A stretch of DNA of 64,000 nt, taken from contig NC_064619.1 in NCBI RefSeq assembly GCF_023898315.1, positions 300,552,150 to 300,616,149 on the forward strand, written 5' to 3'. This document shows, piece by piece, positions 1-11,723 of this stretch (within the stretch, counting starts at the first letter, position 1; the number at the start of each line of letters is the position of its first letter). Under the pieces are notes generated by a model. That model was not told the DNA's origin, ran no database searches, and saw only the letters and a list, made by a program, of their open reading frames with translations. The stretch is from Schistocerca nitens. Its lineage: Eukaryota > Arthropoda > Insecta > Orthoptera > Acrididae. The position numbers were made by a program, and so were the translations under genes.

Positions 1-2357
1 GAGGTAAATTTATGACTCTAATATCTACATACTCTCCATCACTGGATGCTGACGTAGACACTAAAGATCAGCTCTATAACCTGTTGAGCAGAACCAACAC
101 CAAAGTACCACTTCGAGACAAGCTCTTTTTACTTGGTGATTTCAACGCCAGAGTTGGTATGGAGCAATGTGATGGGGAAACAAGGACTTGGCAGCTGCAA
201 TGGTAATGGTCTATTGCGCCTTGGTTAATGTGCTGAACATGAACTCTTTATTGACAACACCCAATTCCACCTACCTAATCGCTACAACACTTGGATGCAT
301 CCTCGCTCGTAGCAGTGGCACATTCTTGACTATATCATCACCAGGCAATGGGCAGACCGTCAGCTCCTGTTTTGTTGGTTGAAGATCTCAATCTGTCTTA
401 AACCAAAAAGATTTATTCACAACCTGTTGAGACCGGAATACCTCTACGCTTGAATTTCAATCCATTGCTACCGATTACAGAAATGCTGTCTCAAACAAAG
501 CTGGCTAGTCGTCAAGTCAGCACTAACAGTTCAAATTAAGAATGGACCACACTTCATAATGTCATTACTGAGTTAAAGAAACAATTTGTTTTGTGAAGAA
601 AAAAAGACAACACTGGTTTGATGAAAATAGTGAACAAATTATGCGTCTGATCAATGCCAAAAGAGAAGCCCATATATCCTTGGTTCAGCATCCGTCTTTC
701 CGCGTAAAGAAATCACATTTAATTGAACTTAAGGGGAAATGTCAGGCACAAATTAGGGAAATCATGAACAAAAAGCTGAAGAGCTCAAAGATTATCTGAT
801 GCCCGTGACCTGTAGAACTTTTTTTGCAGGCATAAAGGAATTATAAGGCCCAATTCGATCCTCGTTAGGAAAATTGTAGCCTGTTGTCAGTTCCATCACT
901 TTAACTGAGAATGAAAAAAATTTAGAGCGTTATAAGGAACATTTCTCCGTGCCTTCTAAATCGTACTTCCAATGTTGCCGAGGACTTTCTATATAACGCT
1001 CCTCAGCAATCCCAACAACCATGGATGGCACTCCCCCATATACAGAGCCTTTATTAACGCACTCCATCAGTTAACACCAAGACCTGATAATATTCCTCTG
1101 GAACTTATACAAAATGGAGGTACATCCTTGAAGAATAGACTTTTTACTCTGAGCACCTTAATTTGGGAAACTCGAGAAGAACCTGATGACTTGGAGAATA
1201 TTACCGTTATTACTATCTTTAAGAAAGGCGACCGTAGTATATGCGGGAACTATCGTAGTATAATGCTGTTGTCGGTGATCTTTTGTGCTGGACAATCCAG
1301 GACAGCTGCAGATAACAACAGAAGCCTCTATATTTATTTTTCTATGATGTGGTAAAAGCCTTTGATTCAGTACCTAGATCTTCCATGTGGAAGGTCCTAA
1401 GTCATTTTCGTTGTCCTGAACACAATACGGATCTGGTTAAAGCACTACATCATGGAATGTCTGGGTAGGTTATTCATGGTAACACTGCATTTGATTCGTT
1501 TCCAATCACTCAGAGTTTGAAAAAGGCTGTGTGCTTGCTCTACCACTCTTCGTGTACGAATCATTTGCAAACAGCCAAGGTATGGAGATACAATTTCGTT
1601 TTGATGTAGATCTCTTCAGTCTGGCAAGACTTAGTTTGGAACGACGTACCAAGGTTACTCAGTTGACAGAAATACTGTAAGTCAATGACACTTTATCTCC
1701 TGCTCTAACACCGGCAGAATTACAACTGTTAATCAGCTGCTTTAAAACTGTATGTTATCGCTTTGGTCTTACCATCAGTGCGGGAATAACGAAGGTACTC
1801 GCACAATCTGTCCTGGGAGTAACTCTTCCTCAGTTCAATATCTCTACAGTAAACATAGAGCTGGATCCGCTCAGCATTTGGACGGTTAATACAAAGGGTC
1901 TTCATGAATAAAGACATAAAGCTGCAAACCAAACCCATGGTGTACAGAGCTGTTGTACGTTTCTATGCTCCTGTATGACTGTGAAGCTTCGACACTCTAT
2001 CGCCATGATATCGAGAAAGTCGAAGGCTTCCACCAACAAAAAGTCAGATACATCTCGAACATTAAGTGGGAGGACCATGTGATCCACACTGCGGTTATCG
2101 AGAAGGTGCATCTAAACAGGATTGAGGCGACCATCATTGCTCATCAATTGAGAGGGTTAGGTCATATCCATCGCATGAGTGATACAAGGCTTCCCCGCCA
2201 AATCCGTCATGGTGAACTCTACTCAGGACGTAGACCTCTCAAGCGCTTTAAAGGCCACGTACAACACATCATTAAGACGACTGGAATAAACATACGAACA
2301 TGGAAGAATATCCTCTGGACCCCTTACTGTGGAGGAGCACTATATCCACTGCTGTCA
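1..2357 (+). pseudogene. Degenerate LINE (endonuclease-RT), 5' part, cut by window start
   Basis: This is a decayed non-LTR retrotransposon reading left to right. The visible pieces run in the normal order. An endonuclease block with LLGDFNARVG lies near 130-170. An RT block with PDNIPLELIQNGG and NYRSIMLLSVI lies at about 1090-1275. A KAFDSVPRSS motif lies near 1352-1380. A C-terminal block (LYDCEASTLYRHDIEKVEGF, then LPRQIRHGELYSGRRPLKRF) runs from about 1965 to 2260. Many stops and frame changes make it non-functional. The reading frame breaks off at TISTAVNF, where the CR1 element's terminal repeat begins, and resumes at 6750. The endonuclease, RT and tail order is that of LINEs in general. 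I do not assign a clade. The 5' end lies outside the window. Confidence 0.7.
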
Positions 2358-2700
2358 ACTTCTACATCTACATCTACATTTATACTCCGCAAGCCACCCA
2401 ATGGTGTGTGGCGGAGGGCACTTTACGTGCCACTGTCATTACCTCCCTTTTCTGTTGCAGTCGCGTATGGTTCGCGGGAAGAACGACTGTCTGAAAGCCT
2501 CCGTGCGCGCTCGAATCTCTCTAATTTTACATTCGTGATCTCCTCGGGAGGTATAAGTAGGGGGAAGCAACATATTCGATACCTCATCCAGAAACGCACC
2601 CTCTCGAAACCTGGACAGCAAGCTACACCGCGATGCAGAGCGCCTCTCTTGCAGAGTCTGCCACTTGAGTTTGCTAAACATCTCCGTAACGTTATCACGG

Positions 2701-5188
2701 TTACCAAATAACCCTGTGACCTGTGACGAAACGCGCCCCTCTTCTTTGGATCTTCTCTATCTCCTCCGTCAACCCGATCTGGTACGGATCCCACACTGAT
2801 GAGCAATACTCAAGTATAGGTCGAACGAGTGTTTTGTAAGACACCTCCTTTGTTGATGGAGTACATTTTCTAAGGACTCTCCCAATGAATCTCAACCTGG
2901 TACCCGCCTTACCAACAATTAATTTTATATGATCATACCACTTCAAATCGTTCCGCACGCATACTCCCAGATATTTTACGGAAGTAACTGCTACCAGTGT
3001 TTGTTCCGCTATCATATAATCATACAATAAAGGATCCTTTTTTCTATGTATTCGCAATACATTACATTTATCTATGTTAAGGGTCAGTTGCCACTCCCTG
3101 CACCAAGTGCCTATCCGCATTATATTTATATATATTGTCATTTATATATATTGTGAAAAGCAATGGTCCCATAACACTCCCCTGTTGCACGCCAGAGGCT
3201 ACGTTAACGTCCGTGGACGTCACTCCATTGATAACAACATGCTGTGTTCTGTTTGCTAAAAACTCTTCAATCCAGCCACACAGCTGGTCTGATATTCCGT
3301 AGGCTCTTACTTTGTTTATCAGGCGACAGTGCGGAACTGTATCGAACGCCTTCCGGAAGTCAAGGAAAATAGCATCTACCTGGGAGCCTGTATCTAATAT
3401 TTTCTAGGTCTCATGAACAAATAAAGCGAGTTGGGTCTCACACGATCGCTGTTTCCGGAATCCATGTTGATTCCTACAGAGTAGATTCTGGGTTTCCAAA
3501 AACGACATGATACGCGAGCAAAAAACATGTTCTAAAATTCTACAACAGATCGACGTCAGAGATATAGGTCTATAGTTCTGCGCATCTGCTCGACGACCCT
3601 TCTTGAAGATTGGGACTACCTGTGCTCTTTTCCAATCATTTGGAACCTTCCGTTCCTCTAGAGACTTGCGGTACACGGCTGTTAGAAGGGGGGCAAGTTC
3701 TTTCGCGTACTCTGTGTAGAATCGAATTGGTATCCCGTCAGGTCCAGTGGACTTTCCTCTGTTGAGTGATTCCAGTTGCTTTTCTATTCCTTGGACACTT
3801 ATTTTGATGTCAGCCATTTTTTCGTTTGTGCGAGGATTTAGAGAAGGAACTGCAGTGCGGTCTTCCGCTGCGAAACAGCTTTGGAAAAAGGTGTTTAGTG
3901 TTTCAGCTTTACGCGTGTCATCCTCTGTTTCAATGCCATCATCATCCCGGAGTGTCTGGATATGCTGTGTCGAGCCACTTACTGATTTAACGTAAGACCA
4001 GAACTTCCTAGGATTTTCTGTCAAGTCGGTACATAGAATTTTACTTTCGAATTCACTGAATGCTTCATGCATAGCCCTCCTTACGCTAACATTGACATCG
4101 TTTAGCTTCTGTTTGTCTGAGAGGTTTTGGCTGCGTTTAAACTTGGAGTGAAGCTCTCTTTGCTTTCGCAGTAGTTTCCTAACTTTGTTTTTGTACCACG
4201 GTGGGTTTTTCCCGTCCCTCACAGTTTTACTCGGCACGTACCTGTCTAAAACGCATTTTACGATTGCCTTGAACTTTTTCCATAAACACTCAACATTGTC
4301 AGTGTCGGAACAGAAATTTTCGTTTTGATCTGTTAGGTAGTCTGAAATCTGCCTTCTATTACTCTTGCTAAACAGATAAAACTTCCTCCCTTTTTTTATA
4401 TTCCTATTAACTTCCATGTTCAGGGATTCTCCAACGGCCTTATGATCACTGATTCCCTGTTCTGCACTTACAGAGTCGAAAAGTTCGGGTCTGTTTGTTA
4501 TCAGTAGGTCCAAGATGTTATCTCCACGAGTCGGTTCTCTGTTTAATTTCTCGAGGTAATTTTCGGATAGTGCACTCAGTATAATGTCACTCGATGCTCT
4601 GTCCCTACCACCCATCCTAAACATCCGAGTGTCCCAGTCTATATCTGGTAAATTGAAATCTCCACCTAAGACTATAACATGTTGAGAAAATTTATGTGAA
4701 ATGTATTCCAAATTTTCTCTCAGTTGTGCTGCCACTAATGCTGCTGAGTCGGGAGGCCGATAAAAGGAGCCAACTATTAACCTAGCTCGGTTGTTGAGTG
4801 TAACCTCCACCCATAACAATTCACAGGAACTATCCACTTCTACTTCACTACAGGATAAACTACTACTAACAGCGACAAACACGCCACCATCGGTTGCATG
4901 CAATCTATCCTTTCTAAACACCGTCTATGCCTTTGTAAAAATTTCGGCAGAATTTATCTCTGGCTTCAGCCAGCTTTCTGTACCTATAACGATTTCAGCT
5001 TCGGTGCTTTCTATCAGTGCTTGAAGTTCCGGTACTTTACCAATGCAGCTTCGACAGTTTACAGTTACAATACCGATTGCTGCTTGGTCCCCGCATGTCC
5101 TGACTTTGCCCCGCACCCTTTCAGGCTGTTGCCCTTTCTGTACTTGCCCGAGGCCATCTAACCTAAAAAACCGCCCAGTCCACGCCAC
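2701..5188 (-). pseudogene. CR1 ORF2: endonuclease-reverse transcriptase, broken
   Basis: ORF2 encodes an apurinic-type endonuclease followed by a reverse transcriptase. Endonuclease blocks are IGIVTVNCRS, IGTESWLKPEI, GSFYRPPDS, VLGGDFNLPDIDW and GISDHKAV. RT blocks are LNRGKSTGPDGIP, VPIFKKGRRADAQNYRPISL and QHGFRKQRSCETQLAL. The tail is WQLTLNIDKCNVLRIHRKK, VKYLGVCVRNDLKW and LVRPILEYCSSVWDPYQ. Defects: an in-frame stop at about 4925 inside the endonuclease; another at 3404 just before the palm (the frame continues as FLDFRKAFDTVPHCRL); and a deletion with frame change at 3125-3150 that fuses YIN directly to RIGTWCREWQ, removing the FADD active-site segment. It therefore cannot encode an active enzyme. 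Confidence 0.85.
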
Positions 5189-6145
5189 ACAACTCCTGCT
5201 ACCCGTGTAGCCGCTTGCTGCGTGTAGTGGACTCTTGACCTATCCAGGGGAACCCGAAACCCCACCACCCAATGGCACAAGTCGAGGAATCTGCAGCCCA
5301 CGCAGTCGCAGAACCGTCTCAGCCTCTGATTCAGACCCTCCACTCGGCTCTGTACCAAAGGTCCGCAGTCAGTCCTGTTGACGATGCTGCAGATGGTGAG
5401 CTCTGCTTTCATCCCGCTAGCGAGACTGGCAGTCTTCACCAAATCAGATAGCCGCCGGAAGCCAGAGAGGATTTCCTCCGATCCATAGCGACACACATCA
5501 TTGGTGCCGAAATGAGCGACCACCTGCAGATGGGTGCATCCTGTACCCTTCATGGCATCCGGAAGGACCTTTTCCACATCTGGAATGACTCCCCCAGGTA
5601 TGCACACGGAGTGCACATTCGTTTTCTTCCCCTCTCTTGCTGCCATATCCCTAAGGGGCCCCATTACGCGCCTGACGTTGGAGCTCCCAACTACCAGTAA
5701 GCCCACCCTCTGCGACCGCCCGGATCTTGCAGACTGAGGGGCCACCTCTGGAACAGGACAAGCAGCCATGTCAGGTCGAAGATCAGTATCAGCCTGAGAC
5801 AGAGCCTGAAACCGGTTCGTCAGACAAACTGGAGAGGCTTTCTGTTCAGCCCTCCGGAATGTCTTTCGCCCCCTGCCACACCTCGAGACGACCTTCCACT
5901 CTACCACAGGTGAGGGATCAGCCTCAATGTGGGCAGTATCCCGGTTAGCCACAGTCGTAGTCCGATCGGGGGATGCGTGGGACGAGCTGGCCGTCCCCGA
6001 CAAACCCCCATCCGGACCCCCCACAGTGATGCCCATTGGCAACAGCCTCAAGCTGTGTGACCGAAGCCAACACTGCCTGAAGCTGGGAGCGAAGGGATGC
6101 CAACTCAGCCTGCATCCGAACACAGCAGTTGCAGTCCCTATCCAT
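5158..6145 (-). pseudogene. CR1 ORF1: coiled coil plus SGNH/GDSL-type esterase domain, frameshifted
   Basis: The plausible start is the ATG at 6145 (MDRDCNCCVRMQAELASL), which opens a short cysteine-containing coiled coil (SLRSQLQAVLASVTQLEAV). A frameshift near 6030-6045 moves the rest into the frame that continues as GGPDGGLSGTASSSHAS. The C-terminal ~200 residues look like an SGNH hydrolase: LLVVGSSNVRR as the nucleophile-Ser block, VVAHFGTNDV as the GxND block, and a late Asp-x-x-His-like block (PLDRSRVHYT). Esterase ORF1s are typical of CR1 elements and may act in RNP or membrane interactions. The open frame can be extended upstream to 6267, but that N-terminus comes from the wrong frame over the leader and is probably not used. 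The 3' end overlaps the ORF2 frame by about 30 nt. Confidence 0.7.
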
Positions 6146-6285
6146 GCTAAAAGCTGTTGTGCAAAGAACGTCTGAACTAATCTACAGAGAGCACAAACAA
6201 TTCGACACAAAATACAAGATCGCCTAATAGATGCAGTAATGCTGCTACTTGCGCACTGCTGACACACTGCTCGGCGGCGGAAGGA

Positions 6286-6749
6286 GACTACGCGATTTTA
6301 CACTATTCAGGTACTAAAACGCGATGCTACACTCTCAAATACTATAATACGCCCGAAATTTATGAATTAAACAATGCAAGTACCAAAACCATGCAAAGAA
6401 ATTAAGAATTAAACTATGTAACAAATAAGTGAGCTAGGAGTATACGACTTGCTGCTGGCAGCTGCTTATCCAACGGCAGCAGGGAGCACACTGGCTGTGA
6501 CCAACCGACACTGGCCGTTCAAAACAAAAACAGAAGACAGACGACTACGCGATTTTACACTATTCAGGTATTAAAACGCGATGCTACAACTCTCAAATAC
6601 TATAATACGCCCGAAATTTATGAATTAAACAATGCAAGTATCAAAAACACGCAAAGAAATTAAGAATTAGACTATGTAACAAATAAGTGAGCTAAGAGTA
6701 TACGACTTGCTGCAGGCAGCTGCTTATCCAACGGCGGGAGGGAGCACAC
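6286..6749 (-). repeat. Tandem ~257-bp units in the CR1 5' leader
   Basis: Two copies begin gactacgcgattttacac at 6286 and 6543 (period 257). About 206 bp of each copy align almost perfectly, ending at a gggagcacac block at 6491 and 6749. The 51 bp between them (6492-6542) is not repeated after the second copy. The block lies directly upstream of ORF1 and ends where the flanking LINE resumes, so it is the element's 5' leader. By analogy with monomer-type 5' UTRs of other LINEs it could carry the internal promoter. That role is inference. Confidence 0.7.
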
Positions 6750-7036
6750 TTGTTTGAAGGAGAACGCCGCAGACACGAAGGGGCCAAGTGACAAGCAAGG
6801 AAGTTCCGTCAGTTACAACACCACCCTCCTCCAACCAATCATTGCGATGTATGTGGATGCATGTCTTATGCCAGGATTGGTAGGTTCAGACACCAAAAAA
6901 ACATCCAAAAGTTCAATGGAAATGGTCGTAATATGCAGGAAGAAGGTGTACATATTCGGAATCGAGTTGCAGCCGACGACGACAATACAATTACATTTTT
7001 GGAGAAATAAAGTTTCGTTTGTGCTCACATTACAAA
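6750..7036 (+). pseudogene. Degenerate LINE, 3' part (zinc-finger-like tail)
   Basis: This is the continuation of the LINE at 1-2357 after the CR1 insertion. The frame reads FEGERRRHEGAK, a stop, then QARKFRQLQHHPP and CDVCGCMSYARIGRF. The last piece has a C-x2-C followed by a His, like the C2H2-type tail found downstream of RT in some LINEs. The fit of the two halves across 2357/6750 is what fixes the CR1 boundaries. It contains stops. Confidence 0.55.
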
Positions 7037-8865
7037 TTTCACCTAACAGTCATGTTTTATCGAAATTAATGAGCAGTTCTGTACGTTACCATTTTCCATA
7101 ACATTCAGAAGTGGGAATCCGTTCGTCTCACTCCCATTCTACTGTACCCTCATGGGTTATCATTGTCCCATAAAGATGTTTAAAATAGTTCCGAACACTC
7201 AGTTCCTTCCAGGATTTTCGGGAAATTAACTTGATTACTAGGCCAATACCCGAAATGGAAATCCACTGCTGAATATACCCAAATGGTAGATGGATATTCT
7301 GATAAGAAAAGTGAGGTCCTCATCTGCATCGTATCCGAAAGTGCACTACTACACCGTCCATCCAAAAAGTTCCAAGACTTATTTTATTCCTGGAGTACAC
7401 GCGACGCCAGCACAGTAACTCCGGTAGCAGTAGTTTGAACTAACAACTGTGAACAGACGTGCATTCTGCCAGCGAGTTGTGTGCAGTCAGTGTTGAGCAT
7501 TGGACATGCGGTCATAGTGTGTCAAAGTTGTAGCATCACAAATCACAAAGGAACGACGTCTCTAAGTGAAACGTTCAAAACACTACCTAGAATTCCAAAA
7601 ATAGAAAACTGTCTGTGTTGCAAATGTTTTACTAATACTGAGACTGTTTTCTATTTTCGAGTCACTGAAACACTCTTGCTGCATCAGGCAAAATGAAGTG
7701 GAATAATGTATTCTCCAGTATGTTTTGAAGAAGAGCGATGTGTGTGCAAAGTCAGTCAAGCATTCCTTGACTCACGAAAATTAATAAAAACGACGTGTGG
7801 ACGCAGCAGGCGTCTTGCTACGCCTTGACTGAAATAAAAAACGTGGCCAATTATTTTCTGGAAAAATCATTGCTGGTGACGATGCTTGGTGTTATCAATA
7901 CGAACCTGCCAGAAAACTATAAAGTGCAAAAATTCATACGAAGGGTCACCGCTTTGAAGACAAAACCGACGTATCAGTTGAATGCCATCTTAAAGAAGGA
8001 CTTTTCTGAATTTTCACTTGATTGTACGAACGTTCAGTGCGTTGCACTCAAGTGTTTGTATGTATGTGAGTGTGTGTGTGGGGGGGGGGGGGGGGAGGAG
8101 CGGAGAATATGTAGTACACCTGAAGCATTGAAACCACCATCTTAAGATTTGTCTATTTTTTTTATTAATATAGTCTCCAACTCTTTGGACTGACTGGTGA
8201 TATTTGCAAATCATTGATGCACATGCTCGAATGTTAAAAATTTTAAGGCTACTTTAATACAAACGATACGCCAGAACACTGACAGTAGAATTGCCTCTGG
8301 CCAAAAGTTTCTTCTGGTGAAGTTGGATCTCATAACTCTCATTCCAGAGACTACGAATCTAGGGACTGCATGTCGACATTTTAATACGACACCTGTCATA
8401 TACTTTTGACATATCGTAAGTTACAAATAACTGTTCGTAATTAATGAAACGGATTTTGTGATATTTTCTCCAGTATAGTTCCTCAGAAATGAGAAGTCAA
8501 ATGAAGTCGTATTTCAAGTTGTGACATATTGTATTCTCTTTAAAGTTTATCAGATAGTTTATATATTAGATGCACGTTAAATCATCTTGACGAGCTACAC
8601 TTCTCAGTGTTATAAGTGTTGCATTGAAATGTTGATGAAGTCGCATATTTTCTACCGAACATAATTTGTGACACAAACAGTAATCATACTATAACGTTAC
8701 CCGTATTTAGGCGAGGTTTTCAGCCACAGTCACCAGAAGTATTAGCGTTCTATTTCAATTTTTGTTTCAGTTCATATCAGAGTAAATGTGCTACTGATAT
8801 TTGATAAATAAGTTTTTTCAGTCATTGCTGCTTTGATAATTTTTGTGCCACCTTTGGTAGACATA
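7037..8865. other. No gene recognised; possible mariner-type end at ~7346
   Basis: This is AT-rich sequence with only short open frames. A stretch near 7346-7400 (gtccatccaaaaagttccaa, then gacttattttattcctgg) resembles the terminal repeat of some mariners, and 7720-7830 could be a very decayed transposase, but no partner end was found. A run of G with one AGG break lies at 8080-8097. The rest shows nothing I can name. Confidence 0.3.
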
Positions 8866-9325
8866 TACCAGCTTTTAAGAAAGGCCGTAAAACAGATCCA
8901 CACAATTATAGATCTATATCCTTGAATTCAATCTGTTGTAGAATTATGGAACATATTTTATAGTGAAGAATTATGATGTTTTTGGAAAATGAACACCTCC
9001 TCAATAAAAATCGAAATGGATTCAGCACACACAGGTCCTACGAAACTCAGCTCGCTCTGAGATCCACAGAGCAGTGGACAACAGCGCTCAGGTTGACGCC
9101 GTGTTCCTTGATTTCAATAAGGCATTTGACACCGTCCCGCACTGCCGTTTAAAAAAATACGAGCTTATGGAGGATCGGAGCAGACTTGCGATTAGATTCA
9201 AGAGTCTCTTGTAGATAGAACTCAACACGTCGCAGCTCTTAACGGAACTAAATCGACAAACGTAAAGGTAATACCCGAAGTGCCACAGGGAAGTGTGATA
9301 ACACCGTTGCTGTTTACAACATATA

Positions 9326-11163
9326 CAGGGTTGTCCATTGATCGTGACCGGGCCAAATATCTCACGAAATAATCATCAAACGAAAAAACTACAAAGAACG
9401 AAACTCGTCTAGGGGGAAACCAGATGGCGCTATGGTTGGCCCCCTAGATGGCACTGCCATAGGTCAAACGGATATCAACTGCGTTTTTAAAATAGGAACC
9501 CCTATTTTTAATTACATATTCGAGTAGTACGTAAAGAAATATGAATGTTTTAGTTGCACCCCTTTTTACACTTTGTGAAAGATGGCACTGTAATAGTCAC
9601 AAACGTATAAATACGTGATATCATGTAACATTCCGCCAGTGCAGACGGTATTTGCTTCGTGATACATTACCCGTGTTAAAATGGACCGTTTACCAATTGC
9701 GGAAAAGGTCGATATCGTGTTGATGGATGGCTATTGTGTTCAAAATGCCCAACGAGCGTGTGCTATGTATGCTGCTCGGTATCCTGGACGACATCATCCA
9801 AGTGTCCGGACCGTCCGCCGGATAGCTACGTTATTTAAGGAAACAGGAAGTGTTCAGCCACATATGAAACGTCAACCACGATATGCAACAAATGATGATG
9901 CCCAAGTAGGTGTTTTAGCTACTGTCGCCCCTAATCCGCACTTCAGTAACAGACAAATTGCGCGAGAATCAGGAATCTCAAAAACATCGGTGTTGAGAAT
10001 GCTACATCAATATCAATTGCACCCGTACCATATTTCTATGCACAAGGAATTGCATGGCGACGACTTTGAACGTCATGTGCAGTTCTGACACTGAGCACAA
10101 GAGAAATTACTGGACACTGACAGAATTTTTGCACGCGTTCTATTCAGCGACGAAGCGTCATTCACCAACAGCGGTAACGTAAACCGGCATAATATGCATT
10201 ACTGGGCAACGGAAAATCCACGACGGCTGCTACAAGTTGAACATCAGCGACCTTGGTTGGTTAATGTATGGTGCGGCATTATGGGAGGAAGGATAATTGG
10301 CCACCATTTTATCGATGGCAGTCTAAATGGTGCAGTGTATGCTGATTTCCTACGTAATGTTCTACCGATGTTACTACAAGATGTTTCACTGCATGACAGA
10401 ATGGCGATGTACTTCCAACATGATGGATGTCCGGCGCATAGCTCGCGTGCGGTTGAAGCGGTATTGAACAGCATATTTGATGAAAGGTGGATTTGTCGTC
10501 GCACGTTCACCGGATCTGACGTCCCCGGATTTCTTTCTGTTGAAGGATATTTGCTACCGTGATCCACCGACAACGCCTTGACAACATGCGTCAGCGCATT
10601 GTCAATGCATGCGTGAACATTACGGAAGGCGAACTACTCGCTGTTGAGAGGAATGTCGTTATACGTATTGCCAAATACACTGAGATTGACGGACATCATT
10701 TTGAGCATTTATTGCATTAATGTGGTATTTATAGATAATCACGCTTAAGAGCATGCGTTTTCAGAAATGATAAGTTCACTAAGGTACATGTATCACATTG
10801 GAACAACCGAAATAAAACGTACAAACGTACCTACGTTCTGTATTTTAATTTAAAAAACCTACATGTTCTCAACTGTTTGTCTAAAATTGTGAGCCATATG
10901 TTTGTGACTATCGCAGCGCCATCTATCACAAAGCGAAAAAAGTGGTCCAACTAAAACATTCATATTTCTTAACGTGCTACACCAATATGTAATTAAAAAT
11001 AGGGTTCCTATTTCAAAAAAAAAGCAGTTGATAACCGTTTGTCCTATGGCAGCGCCATCTGGTTTCCCCCTTCAAGCTAGACAAGTTTCGTCCTTTTTAG
11101 TTTTTTCTTTTGATGCTTATTTCGTGAGATATTTGGCCCGGTCTCGATCAATGGACCACCCTG
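9326..11163 (+). mobile_element. Mariner-like element with ~270-bp terminal inverted repeats
   Basis: The element is flanked by TA duplications at 9324-9325 and 11164-11165 and starts and ends with cagggttgtccattgatcg-type ends. The inverted similarity is not confined to ~30 bp. It runs through gaccgggccaaatatc, ccagatggcgct, tttttaattacatatt and atgaatgttttagttg blocks, covering roughly 9326-9600 and 10890-11163. Removing it restores the CR1 reading frame (LLFTTYINEL), which proves insertion into CR1 copy 2. Confidence 0.85.
9681..10600 (+). pseudogene. Mariner-type transposase, broken
   Basis: The N-terminal 135 codons (9681-10088) hold a helix-turn-helix region (MDRLPIAEKVDIVLMDGY, FSNRQIARESGISKTSVLRM). 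Two in-frame stops follow at 10086-10094. The same frame continues with the first catalytic Asp block (ARVLFSDEASF), NVWCGIMGGRIIGHHF, and the second Asp block (MYFQHDGCPAHSS). A frame change near 10495 moves the third block, ARSPDLTSPDFFLLKD, to another frame. All three DDD-type blocks are visible, so this was an ordinary mariner-family enzyme now disabled by two stops and one shift. No intron is seen. Confidence 0.75.
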
Positions 11164-11526
11164 TATAAATGAGCTAGTAGAAAGCGTCGAATGCGCTTTA
11201 AGACTGTTCGCAGATCATTTGGTTGTCTATATCAAAGTAGCAACGCTAGAAGAATTTTCAGAACGATCTGCAGAGAATTGATGAATGGTGCAGGCTCTGG
11301 TAGTTGACCCTGAACGTAAATAATTCTAACATATTGAGCATACATAGGAAAAGAAATCCACTACTGTACAGCTACACTATTGATGACAAACAGCTGGAGA
11401 CAGCGTCTGCCGCAAAATATCTAGGCGTAACTATCCAGAGCGACCTTAAATGGAATGACCACGAAATACAGATAGTGGTAAAAGCAGATTCCAGACTCAG
11501 ATTTATCGGCAGAATCTTAAGGAACT

Positions 11527-11723
11527 GCGGGCCGCGGTGGTCTCACGGTTCTAGGCGCGCAGTCCGGAACCGTGCGACTGCTACGGTCGCAGGTTCGAAT
11601 CCTGCCTCGGGCATGGATGTGTGTGATGTCCTTAGGTTAGTTAGGTTTAAGTAGTTCTAAGTTATAGGGGACTAATGACCACAGTAGTTGAGTCCCATAG
11701 TGCTCAGAGCCATTTGAACCATT
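11527..11723 (+). repeat. tRNA-Leu-like SINE (family 1)
   Basis: The 5' part resembles a tRNA, with an A-box-like tggtctcacgg and a perfect B-box ggttcgaatcc. The common body has cttaggttagttaggttt and ends gagccatttgaaccattt. The 12-bp TSD tcttaaggaact flanks it at 11515-11526 and 11724-11735. It interrupts CR1 copy 2 between RILRNC and KEVAYK, so it is younger than that copy. Confidence 0.9.

Larger units (their letters stand above)
2358..6749 (-). mobile_element. CR1-like non-LTR retrotransposon, near full length, inactive
   Basis: The element lies on the minus strand. Its 3' end is the short TAGATG-type repeat at 2358-2382 (seen as acatctacatct on the plus strand). Its 5' end lies at about 6749, where the interrupted host LINE resumes. 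It carries an SGNH-esterase-type ORF1, an endonuclease-RT ORF2 and a 5' leader with two tandem units, which is the plan of insect CR1 elements. It is dead: ORF1 is frameshifted, ORF2 has in-frame stops, and a deletion near 3125-3150 removes the catalytic FADD motif of the reverse transcriptase. I saw no clear TSD, which is common for this clade. Two other copies lie at 8866-12197 and 57808-58556. Confidence 0.8.

Noticed and set aside
5945..6267. Intact 369-codon CR1 ORF1 starting at 6267
   Set aside because: The first ~75 residues are not protein-like for this family. The coiled-coil start MDRDCNCC lies in another frame from 6145, so the long frame hides a frameshift.
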